NCBI RefSeq assembly: GCF_020404765.1
Contig: NZ_JAIVEM010000162.1
Location: 1-62,120, forward strand
Length of the DNA stretch: 62,120 bases
Origin: Paenibacillus sp. BJ-4
GTDB taxonomy: Bacteria > Bacillota > Bacilli > Paenibacillales > Paenibacillaceae
Direction of reading: 5' to 3'
Under the pieces are notes generated by a model. That model did not search any database, was not told where the DNA came from, and saw only the letters and a list, made by a program, of their open reading frames with translations. This document shows, one piece after another, positions 42,643-51,846 of this stretch; the stretch's first letter is position 1, and each line of letters begins with the position of its first letter. The translations under genes and the position numbers were made by a program.

Positions 42643-43287
42643 TCAACTATCCCTTACTTCCAGATACTTTTCAAGTTTACGCTTGACCCGTTGCAGTGCA
42701 TTATCAATCGATTTTACATGGCGGTCAAGATCCTCTGCAATCTCCTGATACGAACGTCCGTCCAGATACAACATTAGCACCTTTCGTTCCAGCTCGCTCA
42801 GAATTTCCGACATCTTGTCCTCAAGTCCTACAAATTCTTCCTGATTGATAATTAATTCCTCAGGGTCGCTTACTTGTGTTCCGCAAATCACATCGAGCAA
42901 CGTCCGGTCTGACTCTTCATCATAGATGGGCTTGTCCAGAGATACGTAAGAGTTCAGAGGAATGTGCTTTTGTCGTGTAGCCGTCTTGATTGCCGTAATA
43001 ATCTGTCGTGTAATGCATAACTCGGCGAAGGCCTTGAACGAAGAAAGCTTGTCTCCCTTAAAATCACGAATGGATTTGTAGAGACCAATCATGCCTTCCT
43101 GAATAATATCCTCGCGATCAGCGCCGATCAGGAAGTAGGATCTGGCCTTGGCCCGCACAAAGTTCCGGTATTTATTAATCAGGAATTCCAGCGCTTCCCC
43201 ATCACCTTCATGGACTGCTCCGACAATGTCTTCATCATTTTTGTAATCAAACTTTGACAACATGATATCCTTGAGGTCCACACTCAC
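42643..43287 (-). CDS. sigH: RNA polymerase sigma factor SigH (Spo0H)
   Basis: 214 residues, sigma-70 family. Region 2 (YFLIGADREDIIQEGMIGLY) contacts -10 DNA and polymerase; region 4 (SELERKVLMLYLDGRSYQEI) holds the -35 helix-turn-helix. SigH drives early sporulation and transition-state genes. The start is GTG with GGAGGG 7 nt upstream; the annotated-looking longer frame has no support. Location between yacP/rae1 and rpmG matches B. subtilis. Confidence 0.96.
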   Translation of the reverse strand: MSVDLKDIMLSKFDYKNDEDIVGAVHEGDGEALEFLINKYRNFVRAKARSYFLIGADREDIIQEGMIGLYKSIRDFKGDKLSSFKAFAELCITRQIITAIKTATRQKHIPLNSYVSLDKPIYDEESDRTLLDVICGTQVSDPEELIINQEEFVGLEDKMSEILSELERKVLMLYLDGRSYQEIAEDLDRHVKSIDNALQRVKRKLEKYLEVRDS

Positions 43288-43343
43288 TAACAATCCCTCC
43301 GGCTGCAACGCAAGGTACCCGTCACTCTCTCAAATATACGACA

Positions 43344-43373
43344 AGTATACGCGATGTAACCTGATACCGTCAA
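43344..43373 (-). promoter_or_regulatory. SigA-type promoter of sigH
   Basis: Minus strand: -35 TTGACG (43368-43373), 18 bp spacer, -10 TATACT (43344-43349). sigH is also read from a SigA promoter in B. subtilis, where AbrB represses it; no AbrB site can be named from sequence. Confidence 0.78.
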
Positions 43374-43449
43374 CCACAACAGCCTAAAAAAGAAGAGCGC
43401 TAACAAAATTGTCAATGGTTTCAAAATGGAGGAGCCCCCAATTAATGGA

Positions 43450-43971
43450 TTATTCTCTTCTCCATCGTTCAAACAGCTTTCGAAGCTCCGGGCTTAGTTT
43501 GGCATCCAGCGAGTTGCGGGACAACTTGGCGCTGTCCTGCTGAATTCGCTTCTGTACTTCCCTTTCGGATTCCTCAATCTCGATCAGCAGTTCCCGTGCC
43601 GATATCCTGAGTGCTCCCTGGCCAAAGGCAACATGCTGCTCTACCTGATCACTTGTCGCTACGTAAATACTTCTCCTCTTGCTACTAAGCTCTCGAACCA
43701 ATCGCTCGATGCACTCGTCGGCTGTCTCTTTTTCTCTTGTAAAATAAATCTGGACTTTACTCTGGGCAAAAGTTTTACCCAATCCTGGCACCCTGTAAGC
43801 ATCAAATACGACGATGACTCTTCTGCCGGAATACGCCTGATGATCCGCGAGCCGTTCGAGAAGTCTGTCCCTCGCTTCCTGCATACCAGATTGTACCAGT
43901 GCGGAAAGTTCGGGCCAGGCTCCAATCATGTTGTAACCGTCCACCAGCAGAACATCCCGCGTGTCAGCCAT
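43450..43971 (-). CDS. rae1: NYN/PIN-like ribosome-associated endoribonuclease Rae1 (YacP)
   Basis: 173 residues, NYN domain with the first catalytic aspartate in LLVDGYNMIGAWP, a second in IVVFDAYRVPG and a third in VATSDQVEQ. In B. subtilis Rae1 cleaves certain mRNAs in the ribosomal A site. The gene starts 5 bp after the rlmB stop, so it is the last member of the cysE-cysS-mrnC-rlmB unit. Confidence 0.93.
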   Translation of the reverse strand: MADTRDVLLVDGYNMIGAWPELSALVQSGMQEARDRLLERLADHQAYSGRRVIVVFDAYRVPGLGKTFAQSKVQIYFTREKETADECIERLVRELSSKRRSIYVATSDQVEQHVAFGQGALRISARELLIEIEESEREVQKRIQQDSAKLSRNSLDAKLSPELRKLFERWRRE

Positions 43972-43975
43972 ATCG

Positions 43976-44722
43976 TTAGTCCCGTGCCTGTCGTCCGCGC
44001 AATACTTCGTACATTACGACACCTGCAGCTACAGAAGCATTCAGGGAATTGATTTGCCCCGCCATCGGCAGCTTGACGAGTACGTCGCATTTCTCACGAA
44101 TCAAACGGCCCATTCCTTTATTTTCGTTACCAATGACAATGGCCACTGGTCCCGTGAATACTCCATTTCCAAAAACAGGGTCGGTCGCTGCCACATCCGT
44201 GCCAACTACCCATACACCTTCTTCTTTAAGACGGTCAATGGTTTGTCCCAAATTGTTCACACGCGCCACCGGGACGTACTCAGCAGCACCTGCCGAAGTT
44301 TTGGACACCGTTACAGTTACGGCTGCCGAACGCCTTTTGGGCACAATAACACCATGTGCTCCTGTGCAGTCCGCTGTACGAAGGATGGAGCCCAGATTAT
44401 GCGGGTCTTCTATTTCATCCAGCAAAATCAAAAACGGCTCTTCCCCTTTATTACGAGCACTCGCGAGCAATTCTTCCACTTCAGCATAGGCAAAAGGCGC
44501 AGCCTGTGCAACCACTCCCTGATGCTGAATTCCCGGTACCATTTGATCGAGCTTACGCTTGTCCACCTGTTGAACAATGATCCCTGCTTTTTTCGCTTCA
44601 GCCGTAATCGGAAGGGTCAAATGCTTTTGGGCATTATCTGCAATCCATATTTTATTTATCGTTCTGCCTGAACGTAATGCCTCCGTTACGGAATGCTTAC
44701 CGGCAATCCATTCTTCTTCCAT
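43976..44722 (-). CDS. rlmB: 23S rRNA (guanosine-2'-O-)-methyltransferase RlmB
   Basis: 248 residues, SpoU/TrmH family with a trefoil-knot SAM site. Conserved motifs: DEIEDPHNLGSILRTADCTG, IVIGNENKGMGRLI and LPMAGQINSLNASVAAGVV. RlmB methylates G2251 (E. coli number) in the P loop of 23S rRNA. GGGAGG lies 10 nt before the ATG at 44722; the longer frame is not supported. It follows mrnC. Confidence 0.95.
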   Translation of the reverse strand: MEEEWIAGKHSVTEALRSGRTINKIWIADNAQKHLTLPITAEAKKAGIIVQQVDKRKLDQMVPGIQHQGVVAQAAPFAYAEVEELLASARNKGEEPFLILLDEIEDPHNLGSILRTADCTGAHGVIVPKRRSAAVTVTVSKTSAGAAEYVPVARVNNLGQTIDRLKEEGVWVVGTDVAATDPVFGNGVFTGPVAIVIGNENKGMGRLIREKCDVLVKLPMAGQINSLNASVAAGVVMYEVLRGRQARD

Positions 44723-44777
44723 ATCTAGCTTCCTCCCGGGAAACGCCAGATGATAAATCCATCTGATCCGTTCCCAT

Positions 44778-45236
44778 TTATGATTTTTCTGTATTCTCCA
44801 TTTGTGCAATGCCGTACGTTATCAATTCGCTCAATCTATCCAAGCGTCCATCGCTATAGAGAAAGCCGATCAGTGCCTCTAGCGCAGTCGCGTGACGGTA
44901 CTCAAGTACATCAGCATTTTTGGGCAGACTCCCTGACTTGGCATTTCTTCCTTGTCGGACAATGTCGCACTCTTCCTCCGTCAGCACCTTTTCCAGCAGT
45001 CCCAGCAGACGGCTTTGCGCCTTCGCAGAGACTAGCCCTGTTGCTCGCCGATGCAGATGATTTGGACGCAAGTTGGGCTGTGCCAACAAATATTGACGGA
45101 CGGCGACCTCATACACGGCATCGCCAATGTAAGCTAGTGCAATGGGCGGCATCAGGCGGGCCGGTTTGGACGCAGGATATGGGAACCAGTTTCCCGCGCC
45201 CTCCGAAGCCCCCGTATTCAGTGACTTATCATTCAT
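44778..45236 (-). CDS. mrnC: Mini-ribonuclease 3 (MrnC)
   Basis: 152 residues, an RNase III catalytic domain without the double-stranded RNA-binding domain. The catalytic region LAYIGDAVYEVAVRQYL and EALIGFLYSDGRLDRL are conserved. MrnC trims the 3' and 5' ends of 23S precursor RNA in Bacillus. The ATG overlaps the cysS stop (ATGA); a GTG 12 bases upstream is an alternative start. Confidence 0.94.
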   Translation of the reverse strand: MNDKSLNTGASEGAGNWFPYPASKPARLMPPIALAYIGDAVYEVAVRQYLLAQPNLRPNHLHRRATGLVSAKAQSRLLGLLEKVLTEEECDIVRQGRNAKSGSLPKNADVLEYRHATALEALIGFLYSDGRLDRLSELITYGIAQMENTEKS

Positions 45237-46636
45237 TTCCGACGCCACCGCATCCCCTGCGCCGTATCCTCAAGCACAATGCCTTTAGCAGCCAGCAGAT
45301 CGCGAATTTCGTCAGCTCTACCCCAGTTTTTGGTTTTACGAGCTTCGACACGTTCTGCAATTAATTGCTCTATTTCATCATCCAGCAGCTCTTCTTTGGG
45401 TTCCGAATATATGCGAAGTACAGTATTCATCGAATGGAAGGTATGCAGTACAGCCTGCAATTCCGCCTGATTGACAACATCACGCTGCAGCAAATGATTG
45501 GCTTCGCTGACCCATTCGAATACAGCAGTAATTGCATCAGGTGTATTAAAATCATCATCCATCTTTTCGCCAAATTGCTGTAAAATTCCGTCAAGCTTCG
45601 TTTGCAGCTCAGCAGCTACTTCTCCATTACCTTTCAAAGCATTGGCCAAACGATGCTTCACGTTCGCGACTGCATTAGCAATCCGTTCGACGCTGTTCTC
45701 CGCTTGACTCATCGTCTCTTGGTTGTAGTTCAACGGATTACGATAATGCGTCGACAGCATAAAATAACGCAAAGCTTCGGGCTTGTGGCGAGTGCGCAGA
45801 TCTTTAACCAAAATACCATTACCGAGTGATTTCGACATTTTTTCATTATCAATTCGGATATATCCATTATGCATCCAGTAGCGGGCCAATGGCTTACCTG
45901 TAATCACTTCGGATTGCGCGCATTCACATTCATGATGCGGAAATTGTAAATCCTGTCCGCCTCCATGGATATCCAGTGTATCCCCCAAATAATGGCGAGC
46001 CATAGCCGAGCATTCGATATGCCATCCTGGTCGTCCATCTCCCCAAGGACTCGACCAATAAATTTCTCCCGGCTTTGCTGCCTTCCAGAGTACAAAATCC
46101 TCGGCATTTTCCTTGCGCTCATCTACATTGATGCGAATTCCGAATTGAAGCTCATCCAGATTTTGACCTGACAGTTGTCCGTAATCTTTGAACATTTTGG
46201 TCCGATAGAACACATCGCCATCATTCTCATAGGCATAGCCTTTGTCTACCAGTTCCTTAATAAAATCAATAATCAAATCCATGCTCTCTGTTACGCGCGG
46301 ATTCATGCTAGCAGCAGGAACATTCAACCCGGTCAGATCCTCATGATAGGCTGCGATAAATTTCTCGGCAATTGCCGGAACCTCCATATCCAGTTCCCGA
46401 GCTTTGCGAATCAGCTTATCATCGACATCCGTAAAATTCACCACATAGTTTACAGTATAGCCCAAATACTCCAGGTAGCTGCGTACCACGTCAAACACAA
46501 TTACAGGTCGTGCATTGCCAATATGAATGTAATCATACACGGTAGGTCCGCATACATACATTTTAACCTTTCCAGGCTCCAGTGGCACAAAAGGCTCTCG
46601 GCTCCTCGTCATGGTATTATAAATTTGAAGCGGCAT
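45233..46636 (-). CDS. cysS: cysteinyl-tRNA synthetase
   Basis: 467 residues, class I. The HIGH motif is in CGPTVYDYIHIGNARP (Cys28 region begins the zinc site), further zinc ligands are in HIECSAM and HHECECAQS, and the KMSKSLGN loop is present. It charges tRNA-Cys. GGAGG precedes the ATG. It lies 33 bp after cysE, under the T-box, and overlaps mrnC by 4 bp. Confidence 0.97.
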   Translation of the reverse strand: MPLQIYNTMTRSREPFVPLEPGKVKMYVCGPTVYDYIHIGNARPVIVFDVVRSYLEYLGYTVNYVVNFTDVDDKLIRKARELDMEVPAIAEKFIAAYHEDLTGLNVPAASMNPRVTESMDLIIDFIKELVDKGYAYENDGDVFYRTKMFKDYGQLSGQNLDELQFGIRINVDERKENAEDFVLWKAAKPGEIYWSSPWGDGRPGWHIECSAMARHYLGDTLDIHGGGQDLQFPHHECECAQSEVITGKPLARYWMHNGYIRIDNEKMSKSLGNGILVKDLRTRHKPEALRYFMLSTHYRNPLNYNQETMSQAENSVERIANAVANVKHRLANALKGNGEVAAELQTKLDGILQQFGEKMDDDFNTPDAITAVFEWVSEANHLLQRDVVNQAELQAVLHTFHSMNTVLRIYSEPKEELLDDEIEQLIAERVEARKTKNWGRADEIRDLLAAKGIVLEDTAQGMRWRRK

Positions 46637-46669
46637 CGTTATGTTCCTCCCTCATGAAAATTATCCTTG

Positions 46670-47341
46670 TCATTTATTCTCTTGGGTCACCTGATGTTTC
46701 TGAACAGATCGTTCATCCTTCAAATCAGATAACTCCGCACGCAATCGTTCTATTTCCAATTGAAGATCCCGTATAGAATCCACGACCGGATCAGGCAGCT
46801 GATGACTAAGTCGGTCTGGGCGCCTACCGTCTTGTCTGACCACCCGCCCTGGGATACCCACCACCGTACTGTTCGGCGGAACTTCTTTAAGAACAACCGA
46901 GTTGGAGCCAATGTTGGACTGTGCCCCAATTGTAAATGAGCCCAATATCTTTGCGCCGGAGCCTATAACTACATTATTGCCAATGGTGGGATGACGCTTC
47001 CCCTTCTCTTTACCGGTCCCTCCAAGAGTGACCCCCTGATACAATACAACATCGTCGCCGATCTCACAGGTTTCACCGATGACCACTCCCATGCCATGGT
47101 CAATGAACAGTCGAGCTCCAATACGAGCACCAGGATGAATTTCAATGCCTGTCATAAAACGCGATACTTGAGATATAACACGGGCTACAGTACACCATTT
47201 TCGCAAATAAAACCAATGTGCGATTCGGTGTGCCCAAAGGGCATGAACGCCGGAATACGTAAAAATGACCTCCAGCTTACTCCGGGCGGCCGGATCATTA
47301 TCCAAAACAGTCTGAATGTCGGATTTGATATGTCTGAACAT
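46670..47341 (-). CDS. cysE: serine O-acetyltransferase
   Basis: 223 residues. It makes O-acetylserine from serine and acetyl-CoA, the acceptor for sulfide in cysteine synthesis. An N-terminal helical domain leads to the left-handed beta-helix (HPGARIGARLFIDHGMGVVI, then GVTLGGTG). His in DHGMG is catalytic. AGGAGGG is 4-5 nt from the ATG. It is the first gene after the T-box, so cysteine starvation should raise both precursor supply and tRNA charging. Confidence 0.96.
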   Translation of the reverse strand: MFRHIKSDIQTVLDNDPAARSKLEVIFTYSGVHALWAHRIAHWFYLRKWCTVARVISQVSRFMTGIEIHPGARIGARLFIDHGMGVVIGETCEIGDDVVLYQGVTLGGTGKEKGKRHPTIGNNVVIGSGAKILGSFTIGAQSNIGSNSVVLKEVPPNSTVVGIPGRVVRQDGRRPDRLSHQLPDPVVDSIRDLQLEIERLRAELSDLKDERSVQKHQVTQENK

Positions 47342-47474
47342 GTCGCCCTCCTATTCCCTCCATATCCTTGTCGCATCTTCACAACACTTCACGTTCCGCC
47401 AATTTTCGCATTCATCAGCACTCTTCGACATTTTTCAATCTATGACGAGTCTGAATCTGATAAAAATGAAAAAA

Positions 47475-47786
47475 GCGCCTCCGCAGCCTAAGCTGCAGAG
47501 ACGCATGAACGTGGTCCCACTCTGCTTCGGACATATCTACTGCCTAAAAGCAGAGAAGTCCGTCTTTGGCGTCCGGTAACGGGAACGACTCGGTACGCCC
47601 TTGTCATAATCAGCGGTTGACGCTAATTAGGGTTCGGGCGCACGGCTCCCAGGTGCATTTCCTCTGCAGGTCATCTGGACGGCTTCCAGCCTAGGGTTTC
47701 CCCTCGGTCGTCCTCTCTGGCAGATGCCCATATGCAGTGTACTTCTCCTGTTCGCAGCCTTTACACGTAAATATCAATCCGTATCA
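47475..47786 (-). promoter_or_regulatory. T-box riboswitch (tRNA-Cys type) upstream of cysE-cysS
   Basis: Minus strand, about 310 nt. The T-box sequence AGAGTGGGACCACGTT is at 47508-47523 (consensus AGGGTGGNACCGCG). A 13-bp terminator stem with loop and T6 (47475-47504) follows directly. Stem I is large: CATCTG/CAGATG arms enclose GGACG...CGTCC. Just after CAGATG the loop reads ACCTGCAGAGG, offering TGC (Cys) as specifier. The specifier is inferred from position and from the cysE-cysS genes behind it. Confidence 0.92.
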
Positions 47787-47794
47787 ATGGAGTC

Positions 47795-47823
47795 ATTATA
47801 GCGAAAAGACAACAAATTGACAA
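47795..47823 (-). promoter_or_regulatory. SigA-type promoter of the cysE T-box transcript
   Basis: Minus strand: -35 TTGTCA (47818-47823), 17 bp spacer, perfect -10 TATAAT (47795-47800). It begins 7 bp past the gltX stop codon. Confidence 0.87.
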
Positions 47824-47829
47824 GAAATA

Positions 47830-49290
47830 TCAGCCTTTAATTTGTGCCTTAAGACGATCCAACACCTTGTCACGTCCAAGCAAATAGATGGTTTCGTTCA
47901 GATCCCGTCCATGAGTTTGACCTGTAAGAGCCACACGAATCGGCATGAACAGCTGTTTCCCCTTAAAACCGGTTTCCTTTTGAACTTCCTTAATCAGCTT
48001 GGCCATTTGTGGAGCTGTAAATTCCTCGCTCTCTTCAACCTTGCCGGCAAAGGCTCTGAGCACCTCAGGAACCTGTTCTTCAGCCAGTACAGCCGCCGCT
48101 TCGGCATCCATCTCCAAGTGTGAACGGAAAAATAACTCAGACAACGCTACAATATCGGACGCAGAAGTCATCTGCTCCTGATATAAGCGAACGAGGGCCT
48201 TAGCCCAATCCTGCTGTTCTGCCGACAATTCAGTCGGCAACAGCCCCGCTGCCTGCAAATGTGGAATCGCCATGCTGGCAATCCGCTCAGGATCAGCCTT
48301 TTTAATATAATGATTGTTCAAGTAAGCAAGCTTGTTCGTATCAAATACGGCCGGGCTTTTGGACAAACGATTAGGGTCGAAAATCGAAATCAATTGCTCC
48401 CGATCATAGATCTCTTCTTCGCCTTCCGGGGACCAGCCCAGCAGCGCAATAAAGTTGAATATAGCTTCCGGTAGATAGCCCAGCTTGTCATACTGCTCCA
48501 TGAATTGAATAATGGATTCGTTACGTTTACTGAGCTTTTTGTGATCCTCGCCTACGATCAGCGTCATATGACCAAAGCGTGGAGGCTCCCAGCCGAGAGC
48601 TTCAAAAATCATCAATTGCCGCGGCGTATTGGAAACATGATCCTCCCCCCGTAGTACATGCGATATTTTCATCAAATAATCGTCAACCGCTACAGCGAAG
48701 TTATATGTCGGAATACCGTCTTTTTTGACGATAACAAAATCGCCGCTTTCCTTGGAATTGAACGTTATTTGACCTTTAACGATATCGTCAAACGTATATT
48801 CGCGATCTTCCGGTACGCGGAAACGAATGCTTGGTACACGGCCCTCTGCTTCAAATGCCTGACACTGTTCTTCTGTTAAGTCACGATGCTTTCCAGAATA
48901 GCGTGGTGTCTCCCCACGTGCCATCTGTTCTTCACGTTCGCGTTCCAGTTCTTCCTCCGTGCAGTAGCAACGGTAAGCCAAACCACGATCCAGCAAATCC
49001 TGCCAGTAAGTTTTGTATATATCCAGACGTTCAGTCTGGCGGTAAGGTCCAAACTCTCCTCCCACGTCTACGCTCTCATCCCAGTCCATACCCAACCATT
49101 TCAAATATTTAAGCTGGCTTTCTTCTCCGCCCTCAATATTGCGCTTCACATCTGTGTCTTCGATGCGAATAATAAATTTCCCGCCTTGATTGCGAGCAAA
49201 TAAATAATTAAATAATGCCGTTCTGGCGTTTCCAATATGCAGATGCCCTGTAGGACTTGGTGCATAGCGTACACGAACTTCCGTGCTCAT
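47830..49290 (-). CDS. gltX: glutamyl-tRNA synthetase
   Basis: 486 residues, class I. HIGH is in RYAPSPTGHLHIGNART (near the N terminus) and KLSKR in DHKKLSKRNES. In bacilli, which lack glutaminyl-tRNA synthetase, this enzyme is non-discriminating and also makes Glu-tRNA-Gln for the amidotransferase; that is family knowledge. GGAGGAG lies before the ATG. It follows ispF by 39 bp. Confidence 0.97.
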   Translation of the reverse strand: MSTEVRVRYAPSPTGHLHIGNARTALFNYLFARNQGGKFIIRIEDTDVKRNIEGGEESQLKYLKWLGMDWDESVDVGGEFGPYRQTERLDIYKTYWQDLLDRGLAYRCYCTEEELEREREEQMARGETPRYSGKHRDLTEEQCQAFEAEGRVPSIRFRVPEDREYTFDDIVKGQITFNSKESGDFVIVKKDGIPTYNFAVAVDDYLMKISHVLRGEDHVSNTPRQLMIFEALGWEPPRFGHMTLIVGEDHKKLSKRNESIIQFMEQYDKLGYLPEAIFNFIALLGWSPEGEEEIYDREQLISIFDPNRLSKSPAVFDTNKLAYLNNHYIKKADPERIASMAIPHLQAAGLLPTELSAEQQDWAKALVRLYQEQMTSASDIVALSELFFRSHLEMDAEAAAVLAEEQVPEVLRAFAGKVEESEEFTAPQMAKLIKEVQKETGFKGKQLFMPIRVALTGQTHGRDLNETIYLLGRDKVLDRLKAQIKG

Positions 49291-49329
49291 ATAATCTCCT
49301 CCAAATTGAATTACTCAAGATGATAGCAT

Positions 49330-49806
49330 TTACTTGATAAGACAGACAACCGATTGAGCCGCGATCCCTTCGCCCCGTCCGGTAAATCCGAGTTGCTCTG
49401 TGGTAGTCGCCTTGACATTCACCTGGGATGGCTCTTCTGCTTCCAACACCCGGGCGATGACTTCATTCATCTGCGGGATATACGATGCCATCTTGGGCTT
49501 CTGTGCAATAATCGTAGAATCGATGTTCCCCAAGCGATATCCCTGCTCTTTAGCCAGACCCCACACATGCTCTAGCAGTTTCAGACTGTCGGCATCCTTA
49601 AATTCCGGGTCATTATCCGGAAAATGCTTCCCGATGTCTCCCAGGCCAAGTGCGCCCAGGATGGCATCGCTAATGGCATGCAGCAGCACGTCTGCATCGG
49701 AATGACCGAGCAAACCTTTTTCATACGGAATCTTCACACCTCCGATGATGCATGGCCTTCCTTCCACCAGCTGGTGGACGTCAAATCCTTGTCCTACTCT
49801 GATCAC
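49330..49806 (-). CDS. ispF: 2-C-methyl-D-erythritol 2,4-cyclodiphosphate synthase
   Basis: 158 residues, trimeric enzyme of the MEP isoprenoid pathway. The zinc ligands Asp and His are in GQGFDVHQL, a third His is near position 42, and HSDADVLLHAI is conserved. The start is GTG (VIRVGQGFDVH), overlapping the ispD stop as GTGA. It acts two steps after IspD, encoded just upstream. Confidence 0.96.
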   Translation of the reverse strand: MIRVGQGFDVHQLVEGRPCIIGGVKIPYEKGLLGHSDADVLLHAISDAILGALGLGDIGKHFPDNDPEFKDADSLKLLEHVWGLAKEQGYRLGNIDSTIIAQKPKMASYIPQMNEVIARVLEAEEPSQVNVKATTTEQLGFTGRGEGIAAQSVVCLIK

Positions 49807-50501
49807 TTGATATCCTCTCCCTCTGTCTTTACCCATAGCGCCGCCATGTCCAAATCCTCAGGCGTAGTAATTTTGATGTTCTTGTAGCTGCCTTGAACGA
49901 CAGTAACCGGAATGCCCAGCCGCTCCACTAGTGTAGAATCATCTGTTCCCAAAAATCCCGCCTGCTCCGCTTCCTCATAGGCACGGAGCAAATCGGAAAG
50001 ACGAAAAGTCTGTGGCGTTTGAATACTCCACAGACTTCGGCGATCCGGCGTTGCTGTAATGATACCATCCCCGTTCACTTGCTTGACCGTATCCTTTACA
50101 GGTACTGCCGCTACAGAAGCACCGGTACGCTGAGCCGCCTCCAGACACGAACGTACAAGCTCAGGCTGGATCAGTGGACGCACACCATCATGCACCATCA
50201 CCCAATCCGCTTGCAAGTGGCGTAAGCCGTGATAAACCGAATGCTGTCGTTCACTGCCACCAGCCACCACCTGTACGTTTTTACCGATCTGGTATTGACG
50301 AATCCATTCCCGACAGCGCTCCACATCTTCAGCTCCCGTCACCATCACCATTTCATCCACTTCGGGCATAGCTGCAAATATTTCAAGTGTATGTATGAAG
50401 ATGGGCTTGTCCCGTAAAAGCAGAAATTGCTTACTCTCCTGCGTCCCCATACGGGAGCCGCGCCCAGCCGCCACAATAACGACTCCTACCCGATTGTTCA
50501 T
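49803..50501 (-). CDS. ispD: 2-C-methyl-D-erythritol 4-phosphate cytidylyltransferase
   Basis: 232 residues, nucleotidyltransferase of the MEP pathway. The CTP-binding loop AAGRGSRMGTQESKQFL and the VHDGVRPLI motif are intact. The ATG at 50501 (MNNRVGVVIV) has AGGAG 9 nt upstream. It overlaps ispF by 4 bp and follows yacL by 70 bp. Confidence 0.96.
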   Translation of the reverse strand: MNNRVGVVIVAAGRGSRMGTQESKQFLLLRDKPIFIHTLEIFAAMPEVDEMVMVTGAEDVERCREWIRQYQIGKNVQVVAGGSERQHSVYHGLRHLQADWVMVHDGVRPLIQPELVRSCLEAAQRTGASVAAVPVKDTVKQVNGDGIITATPDRRSLWSIQTPQTFRLSDLLRAYEEAEQAGFLGTDDSTLVERLGIPVTVVQGSYKNIKITTPEDLDMAALWVKTEGEDIK

Positions 50502-50571
50502 TGAAATAACTCCTGCCCTGATCGTACTTGGACGATCCGTATGATAACACATCTACTTCATCATACCTCGT

Positions 50572-51657
50572 TTATTGAGCTTTTTCCAATAGTTTCGGTT
50601 TAGCAAAGATCATACGGCCCGCAGAGGTCTGAAGTACACTCGTGACCAGCACCTCCATCAGGGAACCTATATAGTCACGTCCGCCCTCCACAACAATCAT
50701 CGTACCATCATCCAGATAGGCCACACCCTGTCCATGCTCCTTGCCGTCTTTAATGATCTGCACCATAATTTCCTCACCGGGCAGTACGACAGGCTTGACT
50801 GCATTCGCCAAATCGTTAATGTTCAGCACCGATACACCTTGAAGCTCGCATACCTTATTCAGGTTAAAATCATTGGTTACAACTTTACCCTCCAGCACCT
50901 TTGCCAGCTTGACCAACTTACTGTCAACCTCTGAAATCTCCTCAAAATCCCCTTCATAAATGAGTACATTCACATCCAGCTCTTTTTGGATTTTGTTCAA
51001 GATATCCAGACCCCGACGTCCACGATTACGCTTAAGTAAATCAGATGAATCTGCAATATGCTGAAGTTCCTCCAACACAAATTCAGGAATCACTATCGTT
51101 CCTTCAATAAAACCTGTCTTGCAAATATCCGCAATACGCCCGTCTATAATGACGCTGGTGTCCAAAATTTTATGTTCCTCCAGCTTGCGTTCTGCTCCAC
51201 CTGTGCCCCGGCCAAAAAAACCAGAACTCCAAAAGGATGACAGCTCGTCCCGCTTCTCCAAACCAACCATCAATCCTACATATCCGCATACGATGGTAAC
51301 GGCTGTCTGAATCAGTTGACCAGGTGCTCCTAACCATGATAAAAGCGGGTAAACTGCCAAGGAAAGGATCAATCCCACCGCTAATCCAATTACACCTGCA
51401 AGCATCTCGTTCATCGGTATCCGTACCAAGCCTTCAATGCCCTGCTGCAATCGATTCGCCACCGATGCCCCTGCGAATGAGCAACCGACCATAAACAGCA
51501 CTGCTCCCGCAATCATCCAAACGGCCATTCCTGGTAAAGTACCATCATTTAACCACTGCGGCATCCATGATACGATACCTCCTACCCGATAGTACAACGT
51601 ATAGCCAAACCATGCTCCGCACAATCCAGTAAAAGTTAAAATAGCCTTTCTCCACAT
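50572..51657 (-). CDS. yacL: PIN/TRAM-domain membrane protein (YacL)
   Basis: 361 residues. Four transmembrane helices (about residues 1-150) are followed by a PIN nuclease-like domain (EHKILDTSVIIDGRIADICK, acidic residues preserved) and a C-terminal TRAM domain (HGQGVAYLDDGTMIVVEGGR). Its exact role is unknown; PIN and TRAM suggest RNA binding or cleavage at the membrane. The ATG at 51657 has AGGAGG 12 nt upstream. It is the first gene after the pssA terminator. Confidence 0.93.
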   Translation of the reverse strand: MWRKAILTFTGLCGAWFGYTLYYRVGGIVSWMPQWLNDGTLPGMAVWMIAGAVLFMVGCSFAGASVANRLQQGIEGLVRIPMNEMLAGVIGLAVGLILSLAVYPLLSWLGAPGQLIQTAVTIVCGYVGLMVGLEKRDELSSFWSSGFFGRGTGGAERKLEEHKILDTSVIIDGRIADICKTGFIEGTIVIPEFVLEELQHIADSSDLLKRNRGRRGLDILNKIQKELDVNVLIYEGDFEEISEVDSKLVKLAKVLEGKVVTNDFNLNKVCELQGVSVLNINDLANAVKPVVLPGEEIMVQIIKDGKEHGQGVAYLDDGTMIVVEGGRDYIGSLMEVLVTSVLQTSAGRMIFAKPKLLEKAQ

Positions 51658-51787
51658 CGAGTCTCTATACCTCCTTTTTTTCTTCTCATACATCCTGCTA
51701 TTGATTGGATATACACTTTTTTCTTTACCAGTATGATCCAATTTCCACCCAGCTAACCCTATGTTTTTATTTTTTATGCATAAAAAA

Positions 51788-51827
51788 AGCATCTATCTCC
51801 CTGAAAGAATTCAAGGAAATAAATGCT
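51788..51827 (-). terminator. strong intrinsic terminator after pssA
   Basis: Minus strand: 18-bp stem with G-U pairs (arms 51788-51805 and 51810-51827), 4-nt loop, then TTTTTTTA. It splits the B. subtilis-like clpC...gltX series into two units, so yacL must have its own promoter, which I could not pin down. Confidence 0.92.
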
Positions 51828-51846
51828 CATTTGTTTCTAGCTGATA

